64,000 bases of DNA from an uncultured Pirellulaceae bacterium (GTDB lineage Bacteria; Planctomycetota; Planctomycetia; Pirellulales; Pirellulaceae). The notes under the pieces were generated by a model. The model was not told the DNA's origin. It did no database searches and worked only from the letters and a program-made list of their open reading frames with translations. This document shows positions 54,901-63,545 of the stretch, piece after piece. Made by a program: the position numbers and the translations under genes. Each line of letters begins with the position of its first letter. Position 1 is the stretch's first letter. The stretch is taken from NCBI GenBank assembly GCA_905480235.1, contig CAJQPP010000030.1, forward strand, positions 1 to 64,000, given 5' to 3'.

Positions 54901-56717
54901 GTGGCCAACCAAAACTCATCACGCACCATCAAAATACATTGCACGTGTCGCCCATCACATTGGCGTAAAGTTTGTACCAGTGGCTGCTCCGTGTAGCCCT
55001 TATTTGCATTTAGCCATTGCTCGAATTGGTCGATGATAATCAAAACACGCTGATTTTCCCCCGCGATTCCGGAACGTAGCGCGGCGACAGAGGCCGGGAG
55101 ATCTAATTCATGAGAAAGAGCAGGGCAAAATCGCCTGAGGAGGTTCAATAGATTGTTCTCCAAACCCTTTCCTGAAGCCTCGACATAGACGGATGTAATT
55201 TCCGCAGCCAACTCCGGCAATAAACCCGCTTTGACCAGAGATGATTTACCGCAGCCGGACGGCCCATAAATCAAACCCACGGAAAATGAATTTTCGGGCG
55301 ACCTTGTTTCGATTCTTGACTTCCAAAAACGAATACTCTCCGGTAATCCGTTTTTATCGCGCACGCCCGGCAACATTTGCAAAAAGAAATCTTTGTCGTC
55401 ATCATCAAACGACCGAAGACCTTTGGGGATGACGGAAATTGGTTGAGAATTGGGATTGGAAGCTGATGAAATTCGTCTCCCGGAATCTGCTTGAGCCTCT
55501 GAGAGGGAGGGGGTACTTAAATATTGAGGTGTGATCGGTGTGGTTTTGGCCAGGAATTCTTTCAAATCAAACGCCATATCGTGCGCCGTGAGGTAACGCT
55601 CGCTCGTTCTTTTGGATAATGCCTTGAGACAGATACGTTCCAGTTCCTTGGGTATTTGAGAGCGATATTGGCGAGGCGGTTTTGGTTGGCAAAGAATAAT
55701 ACCGCTGCGAATCTCTTCCAAATTAGAACCGGTAAAAGGTCGCCGTTCGCACAACAGCTCATAAAAAACCGTTCCCAAACTGAAAACATCACTCCGGCCG
55801 TCCACACGATGACTTTCCCCACTCGCTTGCTCCGGGCTCATGTAAGCCGGCGTTCCTAAAAAGTCACTCCCTTTACCAAAATCTTTATCCTTCAGTGCCA
55901 AACCAAAGTCGGCCAGGTACGCTTGCTCGTCAGCATCCAACAGGATGTTCGCTGGCTTGATATCTCGATGCACCAGCCCCCGTTCATGGGCGTGCTGAGC
56001 TGCGTCCGCTAACGACGCAATCAATGCCGCTTGCTTCATGGGATGGAAAGCCGTATTGGACTTGATGTAACCGTTTAAACTTTCTCCCTTGATAAACTTT
56101 GAAACAATAAAAAACGGGAAGCGTTCATCGGTCCCTACTTCATAAACCGGTACGATATGCGGGTGATCAAGCCCCGCAAGGACCTTTGCCTCTTCTAGAA
56201 ACGCGTTTTGAATTTTCGTTTCCAACATCAAATTGCTGCGTGGCACTTTAATAGCGACCTCACGATCCAATTGATCATCATGAGCTTTGTAGACGATTCC
56301 AAACCCGCCTTGACCCAGCACGTCAACGATGCGAAATCGACCTATCGTTTCTACCGGTGCACCTGCTCCTGGATTATTCGAAGGCGACTGAACAGCGATC
56401 GTATCCAAACTGGAATCAGGTATCGATTTATTCCCGATCCGCTCAAAAACCTCCTCGATTTGCAGCGCCATCTTGGGGAATCGTTCTACATAATCGGCCT
56501 TTTGCGGAGCCGCACCCTGGCTGGCAAGTAGTTCGATCTCAATTCCCAAAAGCTCGTCAAAAAGCATCTTCTTTAAGTCATTAGGAGCAGCCTCGAGTTG
56601 AGATTCGATGGATTTATTTCGGGATTGAAAATTCCTCTCAAAGTCGGCACAAATTTGGTCGAGTTCTCGCAATTGACTCTGATTTAATTGAGCAAAACGC
56701 CCGCTGACGTCCGACAT
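51942..56717 (-). CDS. Ser/Thr kinase - nSTAND-type ATPase - TM - helical repeat - FGE-sulfatase fusion (1591 aa)
   Basis: 1591 residues. Kinase domain (126-390): GQGGFG (135-140), VAIK K157, HRDIKPAN (250-257), DFG (270-272), activation segment GTPAYMSPEQA. A conserved PKGLRSFD...DFFLQMLPG bridge (431-450) and FWKSRIE precede a STAND ATPase: Walker A GPSGCGKSS (485-493), Walker B VLIIIDQFEQ (558-567). TM helix at about 891-909 (RIGVMAVAVFGLLIGLVSV). HEAT-like helices (about 920-1320) follow. A C-terminal FGE-sulfatase/DUF323 domain (about 1340-1591) has YRLPTGAEWEFACRAGTTT and NAYGLFDMHGNIYEH. Its GGSCYHK end lacks the CxxxxC of true formylglycine enzymes. Strong GAGGAAG ribosome-binding site. 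Confidence 0.85.
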   Translation of the reverse strand: MSDVSGRFAQLNQSQLRELDQICADFERNFQSRNKSIESQLEAAPNDLKKMLFDELLGIEIELLASQGAAPQKADYVERFPKMALQIEEVFERIGNKSIPDSSLDTIAVQSPSNNPGAGAPVETIGRFRIVDVLGQGGFGIVYKAHDDQLDREVAIKVPRSNLMLETKIQNAFLEEAKVLAGLDHPHIVPVYEVGTDERFPFFIVSKFIKGESLNGYIKSNTAFHPMKQAALIASLADAAQHAHERGLVHRDIKPANILLDADEQAYLADFGLALKDKDFGKGSDFLGTPAYMSPEQASGESHRVDGRSDVFSLGTVFYELLCERRPFTGSNLEEIRSGIILCQPKPPRQYRSQIPKELERICLKALSKRTSERYLTAHDMAFDLKEFLAKTTPITPQYLSTPSLSEAQADSGRRISSASNPNSQPISVIPKGLRSFDDDDKDFFLQMLPGVRDKNGLPESIRFWKSRIETRSPENSFSVGLIYGPSGCGKSSLVKAGLLPELAAEITSVYVEASGKGLENNLLNLLRRFCPALSHELDLPASVAALRSGIAGENQRVLIIIDQFEQWLNANKGYTEQPLVQTLRQCDGRHVQCILMVRDEFWLATSRLMMALDINLVPGENIALVDLFDRDHARRVLKLFGRAFGKLPENTADLSSSQVRFLDRAIDGLMQDNTVVCVRLALFAEMFRNREWTIESLKEVGGITGVGEAFMHETFDSRNANPEHRFHREAAQRVLKALLPNSGIDIKGRMKSSQELRELSGYQNQPVQFSNLIRLLDSDLRLITPTEMVAGESRIEGDKTSTQSAHYQLSHDYLVHVLRKWLERKQRETRKGRAELKLEELTELWSGNQQNRYLPSTQEWLGIKALTERKQWTPPQSQMMNKATRMHLGRIGVMAVAVFGLLIGLVSVRSINEGNLRKAEAARIVDGLVAADVSQVQRILAEDLPKYQAEASDYLHQAYENAAAGSNAQLNTALALYPDDVSVMPVLSEQLLNARAEKFINVRDLASVAKQGLLEEYWQVALNGEEPAQRYRAVCALASFDPTNANWQDQDFCYWITRYLVQSRPSEFPIWCDSLQPISAELVEPLSQIFRDKTLDAQTRGFATDALARYLSESPGELFSLLLDADQKQFPIMFDLIKSFPQDAIGLGVQHLSKVGLENDDEQSQNTLAKQKANTLVMMARLGATDSIWEHLKHSENPTAANYFIQFANPRGCQSGPFVERLGVETDISIQRALVRILGQFPIENEVKQGLVKSLLDIYKNATDHGLHATADWLLRKWNEGDAMAELDKQLQQTDTEIFAVGVNQKNWYINTEGIGFAVLEAGVVDLGHPQWEEDPGFRNPLYSCRIDRKFAIASKEITRGQYRVFFESGLQPPLEVGPDEKGLTMYGTDENLPMTGVTWFEAARYCNWLSEQEGIEKSQWCYEVNETGEYGPGMKAKENFTELKGYRLPTGAEWEFACRAGTTTPRYFGFGEQLLPAYAWYSMNSGDRMHPVGELMPNAYGLFDMHGNIYEHCYEVLFELEGMTEIVVDSHDVSEVQLSERRLVVGGSCYHKPSFILSAGFSGEKPDVRRQFKGFRPVRTMEVFTTESE

Positions 56718-57021
56718 AATCTTCCTCTATGACACAACAACATTGCCACGCATGTGGCCTAGATAAGTAAGCCTAAATAGACCTTAACCTTATCAATTTT
56801 AGAAAATCTGAACAGCGTTTTGACCGAATTACCATGCGCCATCTATCAGCCTCGGTGAACGCACAACTCGCTGGGGGAAGACCCCAGCTCGCCATCATAG
56901 AAAGGTCGATCGCATCCGCCTGCTAATTTGCCCTGCAGAAATTGTTTCCGATCCAAGGTCAATCGAAGATGCTCAGATTTCATGTCGTTTCCAGCCCAAC
57001 AAGGTTTCTGGCGAAGTTCTG
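56718..57021. other. Gene-free interval between the two giant kinases
   Basis: About 304 bases. It carries the ribosome-binding site of the 1591-aa gene and an AT-rich stretch near 56760-56800 that may be its promoter. No terminator of the 2007-aa gene was recognised, so readthrough from the upstream paralogue is possible. Confidence 0.35.
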
Positions 57022-60000
57022 CTATTTTCCACCCAGCTGAGGTGAGGGTGTCGGAGAGTATGTTCTGGCGGGGCGAAATCCGAAATCATGAAATTGGTCT
57101 TCCGGTAGATGGTAGGTTTGGCGATTCGAAGAATCGACGTCTGACAATTGATAACAAAACGAACCACCGCGTAATAAACGGTTCGTACGCCCTTGCACGG
57201 GTAGGGCATCCTCCAAATCCTCTTTCCACGCACCTCGCGAAACGTCACCGTAATCTACGTATCGCTCCTGACACCACTCTCTAACATTTCCGTACATGTC
57301 AAACAGGCCAAAATCATTGGGCATTAACAAGCCTACGGGCCAAGTTCGGTAATCAGATACCGACAATGCCCAACCGAAGTCGCCCAGTAATTGGTTCCCG
57401 GCACCAAAATGACGTTGCGAATCCACCCCTGCATTACAGCTATATTCCCATTCCGATTCTGTCGGCAGACGGTAACCGGTACGAGTGAGATAGTCCTTCG
57501 GAAATACCATCCCCTCTTTAATCTCAGGAATCGGTGGATAACACATTTGGTCTTCCGAAACGCCCTCCAACTCACTGAGCCAACGACAATAAGCAGCAGC
57601 TTGATACCAGGACACCGAGGTTTGCGGGCACTGGTCGGTCGGTGACCAACGATTTGGAAACACTCGATTCATCCCACCGGTCTCTTGGACGAACCGTTGA
57701 AACTGAGCAACCGTGACCTCTTTCGTCGATATGGCGAACCGGCGGTTGATGCGACGGCGATGCTTTCCGGTTCCTGCATGACCCATCACAAATTCCACAG
57801 ACCCGCCTAACAGGGACATCACGTGACCTTCGGTCGTCACATACCAATCGCGGTTGCCCTCAATTTCACCGCTACTTAATTCTTGTTCGATTGGCAGAAT
57901 TTCAGCTTCCAATTTCCATTGGCGCAAAACCCAGCCACAGGCCGCATGAATCCCGGCATCGGGATCATCGCGATATAATCGCAACAAATCTTTCGTCACT
58001 CCGGAAGAATCTGAAAATGCTTCCAGGCTAGATTTTCCCAAACACAAAACCAAAGCCCGTCGGGTCGAAATATCCTTTTCTTCTTTTAGCTGCTTCCAAA
58101 TGGTATCTGGTTGAGAACCCATTGGACCTAGCTGATGGACAAACCAGCTCCGCAAGCGTGGGTCGGGATGTTGCTTGAGTAGCGGCCAGACCATTTCTGC
58201 ACGGCCCATTCTCAATAATGCCACCGCCGCAGTCGCCTGTCGCCGCGCTAAGTTTTCTTTTTGGTTGGTATCGATGCGAGGGCGATGCCACACCGACGCC
58301 GCCACAGTCTCCTCAGCAGGTGTAACCGCGGTAATCCCAAATGGACGGTAACCTTGCTGCATTAATGTTTGACAACGTAGGAGGTGTTCTTCAGGTGACA
58401 AACCGTGCAACACCTCCGATTCAATCATTGGCTTGGAACACCAAAGTGCTGAGTAGCGGTGGTTACTCGCCCAGCTGGCCAGTAATTCCTGATAACCCGC
58501 GTGAGCATACAGGGGTCTGAGGTCCGGATCCGATTGAAGGCGTGAAAAATCACTGTAACCCAACTCCACCGCTTGGCGAAGCAACTCCACCGCTCGATCG
58601 GCATATTTCTTGGCATCCAAGAGATTCGCTTTGTTCACCGCGACGGCCGATGCAATCGAATAGGCACATGCCGCACTATACGGCAGTCGATCATCGTTCG
58701 CTTGCGTGTTTAATACCTGCTCCAAGCGTTCCATCCCCGTTTCGGCGTCCCCGCAATAAGCAGAAATAATCGCGGTGAGATACACCTTGTGCCGCTCGAC
58801 GGTACCCACCTCGCTAAGCTTGGCAAGATCTTGTCTGGCATTATCCGCATTGCCTTCTCGAGCATAAGCGTGCGCTCGCCACAGATACCCCTCCGCTCTG
58901 GTGGGCTCCGCTTCAAGCACAACCGACAGTTCTTCGATCGCAGCCTGCGTATTATCCAAGGCAAAGTAGGCGGTACCACGGATCATACGTTGCTCTGTAT
59001 CGTGCGGATTCGTGTTCAGAATTTCGTTGGCTGCCTGTAATCTCGCTTGGTATACCTCGTGTATCGGCCGATTACTCGTCGCTCGACTTAGATCAATATC
59101 CCAAGAAACCTTGCCTAGATACTCCTTGTCTTCAAACTCGGCCGGGCGGATCCCAAAAGAACGGCGATAACGACCTCGCACGGTGTTCTTATTCCTCACA
59201 CCGCAATACTTCACTTCTCCTTCTAGACCGAGGTAGGCCTGTAATCCTTGTTGGTGAGCAAACCCTTGTTTCTCCAATGCTTTATTGGCTAACTCCATTC
59301 CAATTTCCGTTAAGCCAACACAGACCCGGGCCTCATCTTGCTCACGCCTTTGTCCGCTCCAGATTCCCAAAAAGCGTTCTACGGATACACCCTGTTGATC
59401 TTCCAGGTAGCCGGCTACATCGAACGCGGACCTACCTTGCGAGCGTTGCTGTCGGTCGGACCGCATTATTTGTTCGGCGGACAAGCCGTGCAACATCTCC
59501 CAATCACGGGAGTCTCTCGTCCAGATTGCCGCCACATGGACGATCTTGTCCTTGCGAAAGGGGCGTACACGGAACGGTCGATAACCTGCTGGTTTCATCA
59601 AATCCGTGACCACAAAAAACTGCTCAAGAGGCATGGTTTGGCAGAACGCAAAACTGTCTGCAATCAAACCGTAGGCCTGCATGAATTGTTTTTCTAATGA
59701 CTCGTCCAACGCTTTCCATTCAGGATCTTTTAATAACTCAGGCCATTGAAAACTTAAACTCCTTTCCAGTTCCTGTTCCAATAATGGCAGCACTGCCTTT
59801 TGGTTTTCTCGCAATTCGTCAAACAGGACAACGAATTGTCCGGGCGTTGCCTCCAGGATCAATTCCGCTAAAAGCTGAGGTTGATCAAACGCATATTGTT
59901 TAAGAATCTCCGTCGCCAATGCCCTTTGATCCGGCGAAAACTGCTCCTCTTCATCTCGATAAACGCTGGAAAGCGCATCTAGTAAATTCAGCCGAATCGG

Positions 60001-63000
60001 CCGTAACAATTCCATCCACGTCGCTACCCGCAACGAGTTTTCCCTGACCAACGTTTCCACAACCACCGAGGAAACCGCATCCCAGTCAGGGCTTTCAGGG
60101 TCATAGAATGCAAGGATGCTGGCAGCGGCCAGCAATTCGGTCGATTGATCCGCAGCAGGTCTGTTTACTAAACCCCAAAGTTCCTCGGTCATGCGATCTT
60201 TGTGTTCCACCACCATCCGCCTCAGCACATCCAATTCACTGGGCTCCGCTTTGAGCATGCGCCTTTTAATAAAATCCAAATGGCTTGGATCGTCTCGAAG
60301 CAAGAGCAACGAAATTTTCAATCGCTCCTCGCTTTCCTCCGCAAATCCATCATTTTGAAATGCCTGCAGCAGCCGGATCTTTACCTGTTCCCACAACGGT
60401 ATGACGTCATCAGCCAGCCTTGGCACCTGAGCCAATTGAGCACCGAGTAATGCGGTGACCAATCCATTGGCTTGAGTTTCTTTTTTTTCCTGAGCATTTT
60501 TTTCACGAGCCAACTGCTGTTCCTTGACCACCGCATTTCGAATGGCCACCCCAGCCACCGAGGTTATTAGAAGCAATGCCACCATCATGGCGCATCGCAG
60601 ACCGTGAATGCGAGTCGATCGCCGCATCATATTTTGTTGTGGTTCACTCCATTGCCGCTTATCCGTCAAAGCAAAAATACTTGCCGTCTCAGCAAATGAG
60701 GGCAAGAACTGGTTCTTTGGTTTCGCATTCCAAAGAGCCGCCTGCTCCGAAAGCTTGAGTTCTGCTCGTCCCTTGCGTGTCTCCTGTTGTTTGCGGGTAA
60801 GCCATTCACGCAATGAAGGCACCAAATAGTCGTGGGTTAACTGAAAATATTTCTCACCTGGTTCTGTTTCCATGACCGATTCATTTTCGGTGATTCGGCC
60901 TTCCGGGTCGGTCGGCGTAATGAGCCGTAGCTCTCGGTCCAAGATGCCGATCAGGTCCTCAAAATCGCTGGTACGGTTGCGATAACCACTGGCCTCACAT
61001 ATTTCCGAGTAGGATCGCATCGCACCTTTAATGTCCGTTCCGGAATCCGGCAGCAGATTTTTTAATACGGCGCGGGCTGCTTTCTCATGAAAACGGTGAA
61101 TCGGTGGTGCCGTGGAATCTCCAAAGGTCTCCTCCAGAAAGGTGACACCAACACCACTGGTCCCACCAACCTTGACAAGCGTGTCTGGGGTCCAGGGTTT
61201 GCCTTTCATCATTTCTGCGAACAACGCCAAACGCACACAAATAACTTTGCCTTCTTCCGCCAACCCGACGACGCATTGTTCTATGAATTGTTTTTGGTCA
61301 GCACCCAGCTGCCTCTCCCCCGTTTCAATCACTCCAAAAGCACGACCAAATGCTTGAAGCACTTTTTCGGCGTGTTTCAAAGGAAATAAATCAACCGCCG
61401 CAGAATTAACGCCCTCCAGCAATCGCATTTCCAAATCACGCATGAATCGCGTGGCTGCCATCCAAAAGTCATCGCGTAACATAACGATGCACTGAACATT
61501 GCCGCCGTCACATTGACGCAATGCCTGCACCAATTCTGTATTCTCTTCTGCCTTCTTGGCATGCAACCATTGCTCAAATTGATCTAACACGATCAACACT
61601 TTTTTTCCGTTTGGCAAACCTCGTCCGCGTCGCAAGGCGGCCAACGTATCTCTCAATCCCAAATTTCGATCGACGGAAGGGCATTGCTTCCGCAATCCGT
61701 GAAGCAACCGAGTTTCTGTCTCGTCGGGTGTCGATTCGATATAAATCGCGAGGATATCATTTGATAAACGGGGTAATAATCCCGCTTTGACTAACGAAGA
61801 TTTACCACAACCGGAGGGGCCATAAATTAAACCGACGGAGAAGGTATTATCCGAATCGAACTCCTCGATTCTCGTTTTCCAAAAACGTAAAATATCCGGC
61901 ATGCCATTGCGATCTCGAGCACCCGGTAAAAGCTCCAAGAAAAAATCGGAATCGTGTGCATCAAAAGAACGCAATCCTTTGGGAACGATCTTGATGGGTT
62001 GATTGATCGAGCGCGTGACATCACCCGCCATCGTCTTCAATACTTCCGAATCTACATTTCCCAATTGAGTATTCGAATTCAAAGCGTCGGTGGTATCTGC
62101 ATTAATACGCCAGTCGCCGGCGGCCAAACCGCCCTCCGGTTTCAAATTCGCCTGTTCTTGCAAATACAGTCGCAAGTCTTCGGCCATCTCATTCGCGGAT
62201 GCATAACGGTCACTAGCCCGCTTCGACATCGCTTTGTTGCATATACGCGCCAATTCTTTGGGTAGATATTCGTCGTAGTCCCGCAAGGGTCGAGGATCGT
62301 CGTTACGAATGCGCTCAAACAACTGGTGTTGGTTGTCACCACAGAAAGGACGGCTACCCGACAACAAAACGTAAAAAACGGTTCCTAGACTAAAGACGTC
62401 ACTGCGACCATCGACCCGATGGCCTTCGCCACGAGCCTGTTCCGGTGACATAAACGCAGGCGTGCCTGCATAATTGCGGCCACTGTTACTGCTTTCTTCA
62501 CTTAGCGCCAGCCCAAAATCCACCACGAATGCTTGACCATTTTTATCGATCAAGATGTTTCCCGGCTTCACATCTCGATGCACCAAGCCTTGCTTGTGTG
62601 CGTAATGCAAGGCCTCGGCCACGGTGGCAACCAACAAGGCAGATTCGTCGTACCCGAGACGATCCTTTTTGATCCTTTGGCCAAGATTAATGCCGTCGAT
62701 GTATTTGGAGACAATGTAGAAAACGCAATCATCGGTACTGCCGACATCAAAGACCGGCACGATGTTTGGGTGATCCAGATTGGCAACTGTACGTGCCTCG
62801 ATGAGGTACTCTTCAACACTGCTAGCGCTAGACATGAGTTCGTCATGAGGCACCTTGATGGCGACCAATCGACCCAATTGCTCATCTTGTGCCAGATAGA
62901 CAAGGCCGAAACCCCCTTTCCCCAAAACTTTCTCAACGCGATAACGACCGATCTGTTTCAAATCAATTTTGGAAACAGATTCTTCCTGCTGACGAAGGTT

Positions 63001-63045
63001 TTCCTTAGCCAGCTGCGTTACGTCAAATGGGTCGGGAGCGTTCAC
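57022..63045 (-). CDS. Ser/Thr kinase - nSTAND-type ATPase - TM - BTRD1/TPR - FGE-sulfatase fusion (2007 aa)
   Basis: 2007 residues from a GTG start; paralogue of the 1591-aa gene downstream. Kinase (33-295): GKGGFG (42-47), VAIK K64, HRDVKPGN (156-163), DFG (176-178). STAND ATPase: IYGPSGCGKSS (407-417), Walker B VLIVLDQFEQ (about 485). TM helix at about 820. The middle part has repeats of the M-x-x-x-G-Y-R-P...I/A-A-x-W type (MKPAGYRPFRV, LMQQGYRPFGI, with LHGLSAEQI and LHGLSPEEH), resembling bacterial tandem repeat domain 1, and a TPR run (about 1365-1450, NEILNTNPHDTEQRMIRGTA). FGE-sulfatase domain at the C-terminus (YRLPTESEWEYSCNAGVD, FGLFDMYGNVREWCQERY, LLRGGSFCYQ). The Cys pair of formylglycine enzymes is absent. 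Confidence 0.85.
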   Translation of the reverse strand: MNAPDPFDVTQLAKENLRQQEESVSKIDLKQIGRYRVEKVLGKGGFGLVYLAQDEQLGRLVAIKVPHDELMSSASSVEEYLIEARTVANLDHPNIVPVFDVGSTDDCVFYIVSKYIDGINLGQRIKKDRLGYDESALLVATVAEALHYAHKQGLVHRDVKPGNILIDKNGQAFVVDFGLALSEESSNSGRNYAGTPAFMSPEQARGEGHRVDGRSDVFSLGTVFYVLLSGSRPFCGDNQHQLFERIRNDDPRPLRDYDEYLPKELARICNKAMSKRASDRYASANEMAEDLRLYLQEQANLKPEGGLAAGDWRINADTTDALNSNTQLGNVDSEVLKTMAGDVTRSINQPIKIVPKGLRSFDAHDSDFFLELLPGARDRNGMPDILRFWKTRIEEFDSDNTFSVGLIYGPSGCGKSSLVKAGLLPRLSNDILAIYIESTPDETETRLLHGLRKQCPSVDRNLGLRDTLAALRRGRGLPNGKKVLIVLDQFEQWLHAKKAEENTELVQALRQCDGGNVQCIVMLRDDFWMAATRFMRDLEMRLLEGVNSAAVDLFPLKHAEKVLQAFGRAFGVIETGERQLGADQKQFIEQCVVGLAEEGKVICVRLALFAEMMKGKPWTPDTLVKVGGTSGVGVTFLEETFGDSTAPPIHRFHEKAARAVLKNLLPDSGTDIKGAMRSYSEICEASGYRNRTSDFEDLIGILDRELRLITPTDPEGRITENESVMETEPGEKYFQLTHDYLVPSLREWLTRKQQETRKGRAELKLSEQAALWNAKPKNQFLPSFAETASIFALTDKRQWSEPQQNMMRRSTRIHGLRCAMMVALLLITSVAGVAIRNAVVKEQQLAREKNAQEKKETQANGLVTALLGAQLAQVPRLADDVIPLWEQVKIRLLQAFQNDGFAEESEERLKISLLLLRDDPSHLDFIKRRMLKAEPSELDVLRRMVVEHKDRMTEELWGLVNRPAADQSTELLAAASILAFYDPESPDWDAVSSVVVETLVRENSLRVATWMELLRPIRLNLLDALSSVYRDEEEQFSPDQRALATEILKQYAFDQPQLLAELILEATPGQFVVLFDELRENQKAVLPLLEQELERSLSFQWPELLKDPEWKALDESLEKQFMQAYGLIADSFAFCQTMPLEQFFVVTDLMKPAGYRPFRVRPFRKDKIVHVAAIWTRDSRDWEMLHGLSAEQIMRSDRQQRSQGRSAFDVAGYLEDQQGVSVERFLGIWSGQRREQDEARVCVGLTEIGMELANKALEKQGFAHQQGLQAYLGLEGEVKYCGVRNKNTVRGRYRRSFGIRPAEFEDKEYLGKVSWDIDLSRATSNRPIHEVYQARLQAANEILNTNPHDTEQRMIRGTAYFALDNTQAAIEELSVVLEAEPTRAEGYLWRAHAYAREGNADNARQDLAKLSEVGTVERHKVYLTAIISAYCGDAETGMERLEQVLNTQANDDRLPYSAACAYSIASAVAVNKANLLDAKKYADRAVELLRQAVELGYSDFSRLQSDPDLRPLYAHAGYQELLASWASNHRYSALWCSKPMIESEVLHGLSPEEHLLRCQTLMQQGYRPFGITAVTPAEETVAASVWHRPRIDTNQKENLARRQATAAVALLRMGRAEMVWPLLKQHPDPRLRSWFVHQLGPMGSQPDTIWKQLKEEKDISTRRALVLCLGKSSLEAFSDSSGVTKDLLRLYRDDPDAGIHAACGWVLRQWKLEAEILPIEQELSSGEIEGNRDWYVTTEGHVMSLLGGSVEFVMGHAGTGKHRRRINRRFAISTKEVTVAQFQRFVQETGGMNRVFPNRWSPTDQCPQTSVSWYQAAAYCRWLSELEGVSEDQMCYPPIPEIKEGMVFPKDYLTRTGYRLPTESEWEYSCNAGVDSQRHFGAGNQLLGDFGWALSVSDYRTWPVGLLMPNDFGLFDMYGNVREWCQERYVDYGDVSRGAWKEDLEDALPVQGRTNRLLRGGSFCYQLSDVDSSNRQTYHLPEDQFHDFGFRPARTYSPTPSPQLGGK

Positions 63046-63545
63046 AAGCGAGGCGATTTTCCTTTAGTCTTTCACTCATGCTCGGGCTTTCTCAGAGACT
63101 ATTATCTTAACAAAACTGGCGATAAAATCACGCTCAAAAGCCCCGACAGACAACCTGCACACCAGCTATAAGCACCTACCTTCACTGTACCTCTGGACTT
63201 TGGAATCACTTATCTGGCGAAGCAGTCGCAAATTTCATTGAAAAAACAGCATCCAACGTAACAAAATCCATCGTCGCCACTTGTTCCAGATCACGGGCAG
63301 CCTAAGCGTCCCACCACCGTTGAATTCTCCATGGACGAATCTCAAAACGGGTCGTCGACAAAATCTTGCTGAAACTGGACAGTCGGTTTGGCTGTTCTGC
63401 CAACCTTGGTGTCAACGAGCCGCAAGTTTCTTTCAAAAAGCTAAAAGCGATCGTAGCTGCTGCTCCACAAGTCAGGGCTAACCTATCGGTTCAAGATATT
63501 TTTTAGTGAGTGGGCAGATCATCGGCTATTGATCATGCGTGAGCT
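63046..63545. other. Gene-free interval upstream of the 2007-aa kinase
   Basis: About 500 bases with no supported gene. The right part follows the regulator gene's stop; the left part contains the AAAGGA ribosome-binding region and presumably the promoter of the giant kinase. No terminator with a T-run was seen, so transcription from the NarL-type regulator into the kinase gene cannot be excluded. Confidence 0.4.
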
